Origin: an uncultured Granulosicoccaceae bacterium
Lineage (GTDB): Bacteria; Pseudomonadota; Gammaproteobacteria; Granulosicoccales; Granulosicoccaceae
Direction of reading: 5' to 3'
Assembly: GCA_938035945.1 (NCBI GenBank)
Contig: CALHOU010000002.1
Location: 1-64,000, forward strand
Length of the DNA: 64,000 nt
Shown: one piece after another, positions 1 to 7,586 of the stretch
Position numbering within the stretch: position 1 is the stretch's first letter
Layout of the letters: each line of letters starts with the position of its first letter
Position numbers and translations under genes: made by a program
Notes under the pieces: model-generated
Database searches by the model: none
Seen by the model: the letters and a program-made list of their open reading frames with translations, nothing else
What the model was told of the DNA's origin: nothing

Positions 1-1
1 A

Positions 2-463
2 TTTGCCGATGCAGTGAGTGGCAAGGCGTCTTCAAAGGGTATGCAAAAGGCCATTACCAAAACCTGCGATTCAATTAAAGAGGCGATAACGCAAAAGGCG
101 GCCGAAGTGGATGCAAATAATGCCACGCTGGATAAACTACCTGGCAATCATCAAGCGTTGTTTCAAGATCGTACGCAGTTGATTGTAATGTCACCAGATG
201 ATTTAAATAAAACGATTGACGAACGAGTACAAAACTTCAAGCCCGAAGTTGCGCAAGTAGAAGAGCCCGAACTTGCAGAACCTGAGGCCGAAGCCGTTGA
301 AGAAGCGGATGAAGGCGAAGCGTCAGAGGTGGATAAATCAGATTACTTAATCACGATTGAAGTTAGCGCATCCGAAGAAGAAGCTGATGCTATAAGGACA
401 AAAGTGGTTGAGGCTCTCGCATCGAACAATGCGGTTGGGAATATTACGTTGTCGGCAGCCTAG
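2..463 (+). CDS. Hypothetical acidic protein, 5' end probably cut by window edge
   Basis: The reading frame is open to the left edge of the window, so the gene probably starts outside it; the first internal candidate is a GTG at 14. The visible 150 or so residues have a basic, helical N-terminal part, a strongly acidic Glu/Ala-rich linker (roughly residues 80-110 of the part seen) and a short C-terminal segment of about 35 residues with an alternating hydrophobic pattern. No signal peptide or membrane segment is visible. I do not recognise the family. It converges on erpA with only 35 bases between the stops. Confidence 0.5.
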   Translation, partial: FADAVSGKASSKGMQKAITKTCDSIKEAITQKAAEVDANNATLDKLPGNHQALFQDRTQLIVMSPDDLNKTIDERVQNFKPEVAQVEEPELAEPEAEAVEEADEGEASEVDKSDYLITIEVSASEEEADAIRTKVVEALASNNAVGNITLSAA

Positions 464-474
464 GTTAGGCTGCC
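452..474. terminator. Hairpin between convergent genes
   Basis: A perfect 7-bp inverted repeat (GGCAGCC ... GGCTGCC, 7-base loop) overlaps the stop of the first gene. An A-rich run follows it on the plus strand, and a T-rich run lies before it on the minus strand, so it is not a canonical intrinsic terminator in either direction. It may still separate the two converging transcripts. Confidence 0.35.
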
Positions 475-498
475 AACAAAAAACTAAAACGCGAGCAA

Positions 499-876
499 CT
501 AAACGCTGAACGAACTACCACAGCCACAAGTCGTGGTTGCATTCGGGTTACGAATCACAAACTGCGACCCTTCCAAACCTTCGGTGTAATCTATCTCCGC
601 ACCGGTCAGGTATTGAAAGCTCATTGGATCAATCAGCAACTTCACGCCTTCTTTGGCCACTTCGGTATCGCCCTCATTAATAACCTCATCGAATGTGAAG
701 CCGTATTGAAAGCCTGAACAGCCGCCGCCAGAGACGAATACGCGCAGCATAAGATCAGGATTTTCTTCTTCCTCGATCAGCTCTTTTACTTTCAGCGCCG
801 CCGCTTCAGTAAAGACCAGCGGGTCAGGCATGACAAAATCATCCATATCGATATTGACCTCGATTTCAGCACTCAT
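499..876 (-). CDS. erpA: Iron-sulfur cluster insertion protein ErpA
   Basis: A-type carrier that passes Fe-S clusters to apo-proteins, including those of isoprenoid synthesis and respiration; cytosolic. The 125-residue product has the three cluster-binding cysteines of the A-type family: Cys53 in the [11 protein letters not shown] segment and Cys117 and Cys119 in the C-terminal CGCGSSF motif. The extended, acidic N-terminus (about 18 residues before the core) is typical of ErpA rather than IscA. It lies downstream of the argC/DUF6776 pair on the same strand, an arrangement also known from Pseudomonas, though there a bactofilin gene lies between. Confidence 0.95.
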   Translation of the reverse strand: MSAEIEVNIDMDDFVMPDPLVFTEAAALKVKELIEEEENPDLMLRVFVSGGGCSGFQYGFTFDEVINEGDTEVAKEGVKLLIDPMSFQYLTGAEIDYTEGLEGSQFVIRNPNATTTCGCGSSFSV

Positions 877-942
877 TTAAGAATTCCTCTCATTCGCATC
901 TGCACAGTTTACTTTACCAAGTAATTTAGTCAAGTATTGGGG

Positions 943-1599
943 TCATTCTTCCACAATGCTAGACCAGTCCACTTCCGAGGTGAACGGTTTATGGGTTTTT
1001 CCGTCAGGCTTCACAGAGATTTCCACAAAATCTATATGGATATCTTCCTCTGGTATGGGTACAACGACCGTTTGAAAAAAGCGCATATCGAATCGCGGAG
1101 CAGACTTCGCGTCGGCTTGCACAATCACCTCTCGCCAATTACTGTCGTTTTTCTCGCCAACCAGTGCCAAACCGATTCGACCTTTTACACGATTTCGACC
1201 ACGTGCCTGAACCACGGTTACATGCAGCTCAACCACATCACCTTCGTCATTATTAACGCGTGTGATCGTGTCAACGCCTAAACCAGAACTGGTGTTGGTG
1301 CCTTCAATCTTGTCGTATAAAGTTTGGGCTGATTTTTGTTCGAGCGACTGCGACTGCAGTTGCTTTAGCTTTTCTTGCAAGCTTTGGTTGCTGGCATCAG
1401 CGATATCGCGTTGGGTGCGTAATTGCGTGACTTGAGCCTGATAATCTTGCTCAATCGCGTTCAAGCTATCTTTATGACTGGCCAGTTCTGTTGCCAGTTG
1501 ATCGCGCTCTCCCCTAGCGCCTAAGTGGCTGCCAAGAAGAAAAGCGGCAATCGCGGCAACAACGGCCAAAGCCCAGCGCATGGCGTGCATTGATGGCAT
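943..1599 (-). CDS. DUF6776-like membrane-anchored coiled-coil protein
   Basis: A 218-residue protein with one N-terminal membrane segment (about residues 7-26), a coiled coil rich in Gln, Leu and Lys (about 30-95), and a C-terminal beta-rich domain ending in an acidic tail. The topology suggests a periplasmic protein anchored in the inner membrane. The family has no assigned function that I know of; I place it by architecture and by its position between argC and erpA. Two further in-frame ATGs lie within the first seven codons and no clear ribosome site separates them. Confidence 0.7.
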   Translation of the reverse strand: MPSMHAMRWALAVVAAIAAFLLGSHLGARGERDQLATELASHKDSLNAIEQDYQAQVTQLRTQRDIADASNQSLQEKLKQLQSQSLEQKSAQTLYDKIEGTNTSSGLGVDTITRVNNDEGDVVELHVTVVQARGRNRVKGRIGLALVGEKNDSNWREVIVQADAKSAPRFDMRFFQTVVVPIPEEDIHIDFVEISVKPDGKTHKPFTSEVDWSSIVEE

Positions 1600-1623
1600 T
1601 CGGTAAAACTCAGTGTGTATTCA

Positions 1624-2652
1624 TTAGGGCAGCATCGCTGGTAAAGCCAGCCCTGCTGTTTCATCAAGCCCTAACATTAAATTCATATTTTGTACGGCTT
1701 GTCCCGCTGCGCCTTTAACCAGGTTGTCTTCTACCGACATAACAACCACGGTGTCTCGATCTTGCGGTTGGCATACGGACAAGCGGCACATATTCGTACC
1801 GCGCACGGAGCGAGTTTCAGGAAACACACCCGCCGGCAATACATCGACGAAAAATTCATCCTTATAACGCTCTTCGAACAAAGCCTGAAGATCGGTCGGC
1901 TTTTTTAGACGAGCATATAAAGTGGAATGGATGCCGCGAATCATCGGCAACAAGTGCGGCGCAAACGTCAAACTCACATCCTGCGATGTCATCTGGTTTA
2001 AACCCTGTTCTATTTCTGGCAAATGCCGATGTCCTGCAACACCATAAGCCTTAAAATTGTCGCCAGCCTCGGCAAGCAGAGTGGCCACATTAGCGCCACG
2101 ACCTGCACCGGTAACACCTGACTTGGCATCGGCAATTAGCGAACCTGCATCGACCAGATCGTTTTCCAGCAATGGCATAAACCCAAGTTGAACGGTGGTT
2201 GGGTAGCAACCAGGATTGGCAACCAAATTGGCGGACGCGACCTGGGCTCGATGAATTTCTGGCAAACCATAAACAGCCTGATCAATGAGCTCCGGGCTGG
2301 TGTGCGTCATGCCGTACCACTTTTCCCACACTGCTACATCTTTGATTCTGTAGTCGGCGGACAAATCCACCACCTTGACACCTTGTTTCAACAACGCAGG
2401 CGCTTGATTCATGGCCGTGCCATTTGGCGTTGCAAAGAACACCAAATCACAATCACTGGCAACAATATTTTCTGGGTCAGAGAAGCTAAGATCAGTAAAT
2501 CCACGTAGGCTCGAAAACATCGCATCGACTCGCGTATCCGCGTTTGCCCGTGAACTGATAAAGCTGACGTGCACATCGTTGCGCGGGAGTAATAGACGCA
2601 GCAGCTCAACGCCGGTGTAGCCCGATCCACCAATGATGCCCACGTTGATCAT
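1624..2652 (-). CDS. argC: N-acetyl-gamma-glutamyl-phosphate reductase
   Basis: Third step of arginine synthesis: NADPH-dependent reduction of N-acetylglutamyl phosphate to the semialdehyde, in the cytosol. The 342-residue length is right for the family. The dinucleotide-binding motif GGSGYTG is at residues 8-14, and the catalytic cysteine is Cys149 in ANPGCYPT. The rest of the chain, including the conserved HRHLPEIEQ segment, is complete. No other arginine genes are adjacent; it stands with the DUF6776 gene and erpA on the minus strand. Confidence 0.96.
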   Translation of the reverse strand: MINVGIIGGSGYTGVELLRLLLPRNDVHVSFISSRANADTRVDAMFSSLRGFTDLSFSDPENIVASDCDLVFFATPNGTAMNQAPALLKQGVKVVDLSADYRIKDVAVWEKWYGMTHTSPELIDQAVYGLPEIHRAQVASANLVANPGCYPTTVQLGFMPLLENDLVDAGSLIADAKSGVTGAGRGANVATLLAEAGDNFKAYGVAGHRHLPEIEQGLNQMTSQDVSLTFAPHLLPMIRGIHSTLYARLKKPTDLQALFEERYKDEFFVDVLPAGVFPETRSVRGTNMCRLSVCQPQDRDTVVVMSVEDNLVKGAAGQAVQNMNLMLGLDETAGLALPAMLP

Positions 2653-2790
2653 AATTTCTACCTGTTGCGCGAAAGAACCCGTTCCGCGTCTAGATTGTAC
2701 ATCGCCACGCAGATTTGCAAGTTATATTGGGTCAAAGGTCTATGTCCAACAAACTCACATTCCAATCTGAATATCGATTTGACGATAAGT

Positions 2791-3978
2791 TCACAAGGAT
2801 TGAGCACAGGCATAGGCTGAAGACCAAGCCCATTGGAAATTGAATCCGCCTAAATGTCCGGTTACGTCCACCACTTCCCCAACAAAATACAAGCCGGGTT
2901 GTTTTTTTGATTCCATCGTTTTAGAAGAAAGCTCATCAGTATCCACACCACCGAGCGTGACTTCGGCAGTGCGGTAGCCTTCGGTACCTGAGGGCACAAT
3001 TTGCCACTGGTTAAACGATTTTCCGAGCGCTTCAATTTTTGCATTGGGCCAATCGCTCAAAGCACGATCTTTCATATCGGCCCACCACAGTTGCTCAAAT
3101 TCAAGCACCACATTTTTCGGTAGCAAACGCGTCAACACTGTACGAGCCAGACTTTTCGGTTGCGAGGTTTTTGCGTCGAGCAAATACCTCGCTACGTTTG
3201 CATCGGGAATCAAGTCGATATTAATCGCATCGCTAGGCATCCAATAGTTGGATATTTGTAATACAACCGGTCCACTGAGCCCGCGATGGGTAAACAGCAT
3301 AGCCTCTCGAAAGCGATGTCGCCCAGCTTCTATAACGGCAGGGATAGCGTTACCCGACAGGCGTTCAAACATCTCTTTTAATGCACCGGTAAACGTATAT
3401 GGAACCAAGCTTGCGCGTATGGGTAACACGTTTAAACCAAATTGCCTTGCCAGTTCATAACCATACGGGGTGGGTTGCATGTGCGGAATGGACAAGCCAC
3501 CCGTTGCCACCACTAGCGATGCAGCAGTAAAGCGTCCTTTGTTGGTGCTGAGCTCAAAAGGCTGTGCTTTGTCGACAGAAACAATTTCGCACTGCAAAAC
3601 AATATCAACCGATACGGATTCACATTCTTGTATCAGCATGTTGACGATATCTTTCGCTTTGTCATCGCAGAACAATTGACCATGCTCACGTTCGTGATAA
3701 GCAATGTCATGCTCTATTACGCTGCCAATGAAGTCCCACGCGCTGTATTGGCTTAACGCAGACTTTACAAAATGCGGGTTAGCAGAAACAAAGTTATCGT
3801 GTTCAACATACAGGTTAGTAAAATTACAGCGCCCGCCTCCAGACATCAAAATCTTACGGCCAATCTTTTTACTGCGCTCAAGAACGGCGATGCGTTTACC
3901 GCGCAAACCTGCTTGCCAGGCGCACATCATGCCAGCAGCCCCACCACCAATAATGATGGCATCGTAGGTTTTGTTCAT
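2791..3978 (-). CDS. HI0933/YhiN-family FAD-dependent oxidoreductase
   Basis: A 395-residue flavoprotein with an N-terminal Rossmann FAD motif (GGGAAG, residues 11-16), the family signature SGGGRCNFTN (46-55) and the C-terminal FAD-contact region GHLGGFNFQWAWSS. These define the HI0933/YhiN group, annotated as NAD(P)/FAD-dependent oxidoreductases or aminoacetone-oxidase-like; the physiological substrate is not known. It follows the beta-propeller lipoprotein gene on the same strand with a 7-bp-stem hairpin in the 89-base gap, so it may be transcribed separately. Confidence 0.88.
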   Translation of the reverse strand: MNKTYDAIIIGGGAAGMMCAWQAGLRGKRIAVLERSKKIGRKILMSGGGRCNFTNLYVEHDNFVSANPHFVKSALSQYSAWDFIGSVIEHDIAYHEREHGQLFCDDKAKDIVNMLIQECESVSVDIVLQCEIVSVDKAQPFELSTNKGRFTAASLVVATGGLSIPHMQPTPYGYELARQFGLNVLPIRASLVPYTFTGALKEMFERLSGNAIPAVIEAGRHRFREAMLFTHRGLSGPVVLQISNYWMPSDAINIDLIPDANVARYLLDAKTSQPKSLARTVLTRLLPKNVVLEFEQLWWADMKDRALSDWPNAKIEALGKSFNQWQIVPSGTEGYRTAEVTLGGVDTDELSSKTMESKKQPGLYFVGEVVDVTGHLGGFNFQWAWSSAYACAQSL

Positions 3979-4041
3979 GTTTGAAGGGATGTGTGGTTGG
4001 GAGAATTAGCATCGGGCATACACCACAAATATACACGAAGC

Positions 4042-4059
4042 GAGCGCATCCATGCGCTC
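4042..4059 (-). terminator. Hairpin after the beta-propeller gene
   Basis: Perfect 7-bp stem GAGCGCA/TGCGCTC with a four-base loop, 8 bases after the stop of the minus-strand lipoprotein gene. No T-run follows on that strand, so it is a weak terminator or an mRNA-end stabilising hairpin. Confidence 0.4.
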
Positions 4060-4067
4060 TTGTTCAT

Positions 4068-6404
4068 TTACCTCGGGCCAGAAAAGTTTCCAAGGTCAGA
4101 CCAATCAGCCGCATACACATCAGAACCATGGATGTAGTAAACCGAATCTCCAACGATAACTGAGCGATCATCGCCATAATAACCAAAGGCGGACGGATTT
4201 GGATTGGAAGCCGAATTCACCACCATCGCACCGCGACGTTCGATGCTGGCACCGTCGCCAACGTTTATATCAAACCCATGCAGGCCGGTAAAATTCCAGG
4301 GATACCAAAACGATGGATCACTAACTTGGCGTGGCTCAGACAAGCCTGCCACATCAATCCCAAACGCCACACGGGTCGGGTGAGTATCAGTTGCTGCTTG
4401 CACTGTAATGGCTCTATGGTTTCGCAAAGCAACGGCTTCAGTACCGCGCTCACCGATGACCAAGGACTGCACTTCAATCGGGTTGCTGGCATCAGCGACA
4501 TTAAACAAGGATAGTTTTATACCTTGTTGCCAAGCGCCATCACGATCGCCGCCACCGTTACCTGCAGGTACTGCGTCTTTACCAATACCCAATAGAAAAT
4601 CTTCACCAATCGGATGTAGATAGTCGCTATAGCCATCTATTTCCAATTCGCCGGCAAGCTTAGGGTCGGTCGGGTTTGAAAAATCGATAACATAAAGTGG
4701 ATCGGTTTGTCTGAAGGTGACCAAATACCCTTTATTACCTAGAAAACGCGATGCGTATAGCTGTTCACCAGGCTTGCCAATGTGCTCGGGGTTGTTCGCG
4801 TTTGGCAACTCGGCGGCCGTTTTGAGTTCACCGTCACCTGAAACATCCAACACAGTCACATTGATCGGGCTTACCGATTCATTTTGTGCTTCTGAAAAAG
4901 TGGCCACACGCAGGTAGTTGTCTTTTTCGCTCATGCGGAACGGTTTGCGATCAGGGTTCCAGCCAAGATGTCCAGACACAACACCCGAACCACTGTAGTT
5001 AAGTTCTGTGCCGTTAATCGTGAATTGGTGGATGTCTGTATCAACGCGCGGATCAATATAAGCGACCGGCGACGTTTGATCATCTAAATCAATTGCCGGG
5101 TAAGCACCATAATCCCAACGTGTTGTTGCTAGGTATACAGCATTTTTAGTTGCGTACAAGGTTTCAGTAGCACCAAGAAAACACTCACTGTCTTTTAGTT
5201 CAAAGCTGTTCAAATCAAACACGGAAAGCGTAACAATATCTGGCGTATAGTAGTAATCTTGGGCTTGCCCACGTGCCGCAACAAAACATTCACCCGGATT
5301 AATCAACGGTACAGGTGCGCGATCACTTTGTGTAACGGATGGCAACACCGTGCTCAAATCAAGCTCCTCTACAGCTGCTTGATACTGTTCCGGGGTAGCT
5401 AAATAGGGGTCGATGCCTGGGATGCTTGGATAGAATCGGCTTGCCACAAATAAGGTGTCGCCTATGCGGCGGCTGGAAATAATACTGCCATCAATCCTGA
5501 TCGCATCGACCATATTACTTTGCATAGGGTCGGTAACATCAAGCTTTGAAATCAAACTGGTGTTGTTAGTAAACGAGTAAGAGTCGTTCCACGTATCGTA
5601 AAAATTTCGGTAGCTGGTGCTCGTAATAATGATGTTACGTTTTTGGTCAGCCTTATAAAGGTACATGCCATCGGCTGCAGCACCCCCAAGATCGAGCGTT
5701 AGGTCAATGATTGACTGTGCATCTGGCGCTTCATTCTGTAATGCCAAAATGCGCAGTTTGGTTTTAAGATCGGGGAAGTTAGGAACGGCAATCAAACTAT
5801 CGGTTGACGGCGTTACCGGCAACAGGTCAATAGCGAATTCATCATTAGCAGGGTCGACTGGTTCTGCTTGGTCAACCACAGCCGGTTCTTGAACCAGATC
5901 AACCGGCAAGCTCACAATCGGTTCAGGGCCGTCGACTTCAACCGGGTAATAGTTGCCGTATTGGTTTTCTAGAATATATAAAAACTCACCATCAGATTTC
6001 ATGCGATCTTGTTCATCAACACCAATTTCCTGAACATTAGTCGTGGTGACATCGGCTGGTGCAGAGCCTGCTTGTTCATCACCGGCGGCTAAGTCCTGCG
6101 CGCTATCCGTGGTCGGTGCGGCGACTCCCAGTTCTAGAACCGGCGCAATTGAATCATCAGTACCAAAGCGGCCTGTATTGGCATTTTGTTTTATCAAACC
6201 ATCGCGCAAGGCGGTGAAAAAGGCATCGCTGTTCTCTAACTGCTGTAGTTCTCGTTGCTGCGCCTGAGGATTTGGGTCGACAGGGTTAATGTTGCCGCCG
6301 TCGCTTGTGCCTTCACCGGTTTGCACCGCATTCATATTGTTATCACTACAAGCACTGAGCATGACCAGCGAAATGGCGCTGGCAATCAGGGTTTTCTGAA
6401 TCAT
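4068..6404 (-). CDS. Secreted beta-propeller-domain lipoprotein
   Basis: A 778-residue protein with a lipoprotein signal: charged start, hydrophobic stretch and lipobox LSAC with Cys19. Next come a low-complexity Asn/Gly/Gln linker and an N-terminal module with the segment NVQEIGVDEQD, and then repeated blade-like units (LYVIDFSNPTDPKLAGEL, YLHPIGEDFLLGIG) of the secreted C-terminal beta-propeller family (Pfam Beta_propel type). An acidic Pro/Val/Asp-rich insertion lies near residues 155-200. It is likely on the periplasmic or outer face. Function is unknown; such proteins occur mostly as isolated genes. Its promoter carries a palindromic operator pair (6455-6536), so expression is probably conditional. 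Confidence 0.8.
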   Translation of the reverse strand: MIQKTLIASAISLVMLSACSDNNMNAVQTGEGTSDGGNINPVDPNPQAQQRELQQLENSDAFFTALRDGLIKQNANTGRFGTDDSIAPVLELGVAAPTTDSAQDLAAGDEQAGSAPADVTTTNVQEIGVDEQDRMKSDGEFLYILENQYGNYYPVEVDGPEPIVSLPVDLVQEPAVVDQAEPVDPANDEFAIDLLPVTPSTDSLIAVPNFPDLKTKLRILALQNEAPDAQSIIDLTLDLGGAAADGMYLYKADQKRNIIITSTSYRNFYDTWNDSYSFTNNTSLISKLDVTDPMQSNMVDAIRIDGSIISSRRIGDTLFVASRFYPSIPGIDPYLATPEQYQAAVEELDLSTVLPSVTQSDRAPVPLINPGECFVAARGQAQDYYYTPDIVTLSVFDLNSFELKDSECFLGATETLYATKNAVYLATTRWDYGAYPAIDLDDQTSPVAYIDPRVDTDIHQFTINGTELNYSGSGVVSGHLGWNPDRKPFRMSEKDNYLRVATFSEAQNESVSPINVTVLDVSGDGELKTAAELPNANNPEHIGKPGEQLYASRFLGNKGYLVTFRQTDPLYVIDFSNPTDPKLAGELEIDGYSDYLHPIGEDFLLGIGKDAVPAGNGGGDRDGAWQQGIKLSLFNVADASNPIEVQSLVIGERGTEAVALRNHRAITVQAATDTHPTRVAFGIDVAGLSEPRQVSDPSFWYPWNFTGLHGFDINVGDGASIERRGAMVVNSASNPNPSAFGYYGDDRSVIVGDSVYYIHGSDVYAADWSDLGNFSGPR

Positions 6405-6454
6405 GACTACACTCCTTTTATTACCGAGGTCGGCAATTCAACCAATATATTTAT

Positions 6455-6472
6455 TTGGGATATTTGTCCCAA
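6455..6472. promoter_or_regulatory. Palindromic operator 1 (TTGGGA-N6-TCCCAA)
   Basis: A perfect 18-base inverted repeat with a six-base centre. It begins at the end of the predicted -10 box of the lipoprotein promoter and extends toward the gene, covering the expected transcription start. That placement fits a repressor site. A near copy with one mismatch lies at 6519-6536. Confidence 0.6.
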
Positions 6473-6499
6473 CTATACTCTTTTATCGACAGGGTGCAA
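6472..6499 (-). promoter_or_regulatory. Sigma70-type promoter of the beta-propeller gene
   Basis: Reading on the minus strand, TTGCAC (6499-6494) and TATAGT (6477-6472) are 16 bases apart, a good housekeeping promoter. It lies about 70 bases before the lipoprotein start codon at 6404. The -10 box overlaps operator 1 by one base, and operator 2 lies upstream of the -35 box. Confidence 0.55.
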
Positions 6500-6518
6500 G
6501 TGCAAGCTGAATTTTTTA

Positions 6519-6536
6519 TTGGGAATATATTACCAA
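6519..6536. promoter_or_regulatory. Palindromic operator 2 (TTGGGA-N6-TACCAA)
   Basis: Second copy of the operator, with one mismatch in its right half. Its centre is 64 bases from the centre of operator 1, and it lies upstream of the -35 box. Two copies flanking one promoter suggest cooperative or looping control of the divergent pair (lipoprotein on minus, rhodanese on plus). Confidence 0.5.
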
Positions 6537-6641
6537 TCTATCGAATTTGTGCACTCCTGCACAGCAGCAATACCTCATTCCCCAGTTAGGCTATTATTCC
6601 CAGCCCAACAACAGATATCCCTACCCATCTAAGGAGCATTT

Positions 6642-7016
6642 ATGAAATCCGCAAAAGACTACCTGGAAAGCGCCAATGCAACCGTGCCTAAGCTCGACGC
6701 AGAAGAGGCCATTGCCAGAGTGAAGGCTGGAAAGTCAATCGTCGTTGACGTGCGTGACTCTGCAGCAATCGCCGAAAGCGGCACAATCGCAGGCGCACTG
6801 CGTATTCCACGTGGCTTTATTGAATTCGCAGCCGATGACGCCACACCGTTTCATAATGAAGCGATGAAAAAAGATGCGGATATCTTATTAGTGTGCGCGG
6901 CTGGCGGCCAGGCAGCACTGGCCGGCAAGACATTGCAAGACATGGGTTACACATCGGTTAGCAACATCGGTGGCATTGGTGATTGGAAAGACGCCGGTGG
7001 AGATATGGAAGACTAA
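6642..7016 (+). CDS. Single-domain rhodanese-like sulfurtransferase
   Basis: A 124-residue cytosolic single-domain rhodanese. The probable catalytic residue is Cys85, at the start of the active-site loop CAAGGQA, after the family pattern VVDVRDSAAIAESGTI (CH2A-like) near residues 34-49. The start is supported by a strong AAGGAG site at 6631-6636. It shares an operon with the next gene, whose ATG begins immediately after its TAA. The sulfur acceptor cannot be told from the sequence. Confidence 0.88.
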   Translation: MKSAKDYLESANATVPKLDAEEAIARVKAGKSIVVDVRDSAAIAESGTIAGALRIPRGFIEFAADDATPFHNEAMKKDADILLVCAAGGQAALAGKTLQDMGYTSVSNIGGIGDWKDAGGDMED

Positions 7017-7487
7017 ATGTCGGACAACCGCGTTTTATCGATTTACCACAAAGCACTGCGCTGGCCACTGGGTCGGCGTATGTTTTCTGTGTATGGTGCA
7101 CGACAAGCACCCTACTTCTCTACAATCTCCCCATTGGTCACTGTACTCGAACCCAATACCTGCGAAATTTTTATAAAGAAACGCAAGCGCGTGCAAAACC
7201 ACATTGGCACAATGCACGTTATCGCAATTGCCAACGGCTTGGAAATGGCGATGGGTTTCATGGCCGAAGCATCGATACCAAAGCACCTTCGCTGGATACC
7301 AAAAGGTATGGAATTAGCCTATCCAAACAAAGCCGATACTGACATTGTTTGTAGAGCAACTGTCCCGGCCGATGGTTGGACGCCAGGTGATTTGATCGTG
7401 ACAGTTGAGGCAACGGATACCGCGAACACGGTTGTGGTAGACGGTACTATAAAGCTTTGGATTAGCGAGAAGCCACCGCGCAGCTAA
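7017..7487 (+). CDS. Hot-dog-fold thioesterase-like protein (DUF4442 type)
   Basis: 156 residues with the hot-dog pattern of the PaaI/DUF4442 group: a pocket segment around IGTMHVIAIANGLEMAMG and a following beta-strand stretch. Such proteins hydrolyse acyl-CoA esters, but this branch has few characterised members, so the substrate is open. The ATG abuts the rhodanese stop codon, so the two are co-transcribed. It converges on chpA with about 100 bases between, where I see no convincing terminator. Confidence 0.7.
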   Translation: MSDNRVLSIYHKALRWPLGRRMFSVYGARQAPYFSTISPLVTVLEPNTCEIFIKKRKRVQNHIGTMHVIAIANGLEMAMGFMAEASIPKHLRWIPKGMELAYPNKADTDIVCRATVPADGWTPGDLIVTVEATDTANTVVVDGTIKLWISEKPPRS

Positions 7488-7586
7488 GCAAGCGTGCACG
7501 CAATTAGTCATTGGGTTCGGCCCAGGATTGTGTTTAAAGGCGCAGCACTATCCGACAAAGGATAAGACTGACCCCTAGCGCAATTT

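Noticed and set aside
937-1281. Plus-strand frame of 114 codons
   Set aside because: Antisense of the DUF6776-type gene, with no ribosome site and unlikely composition.
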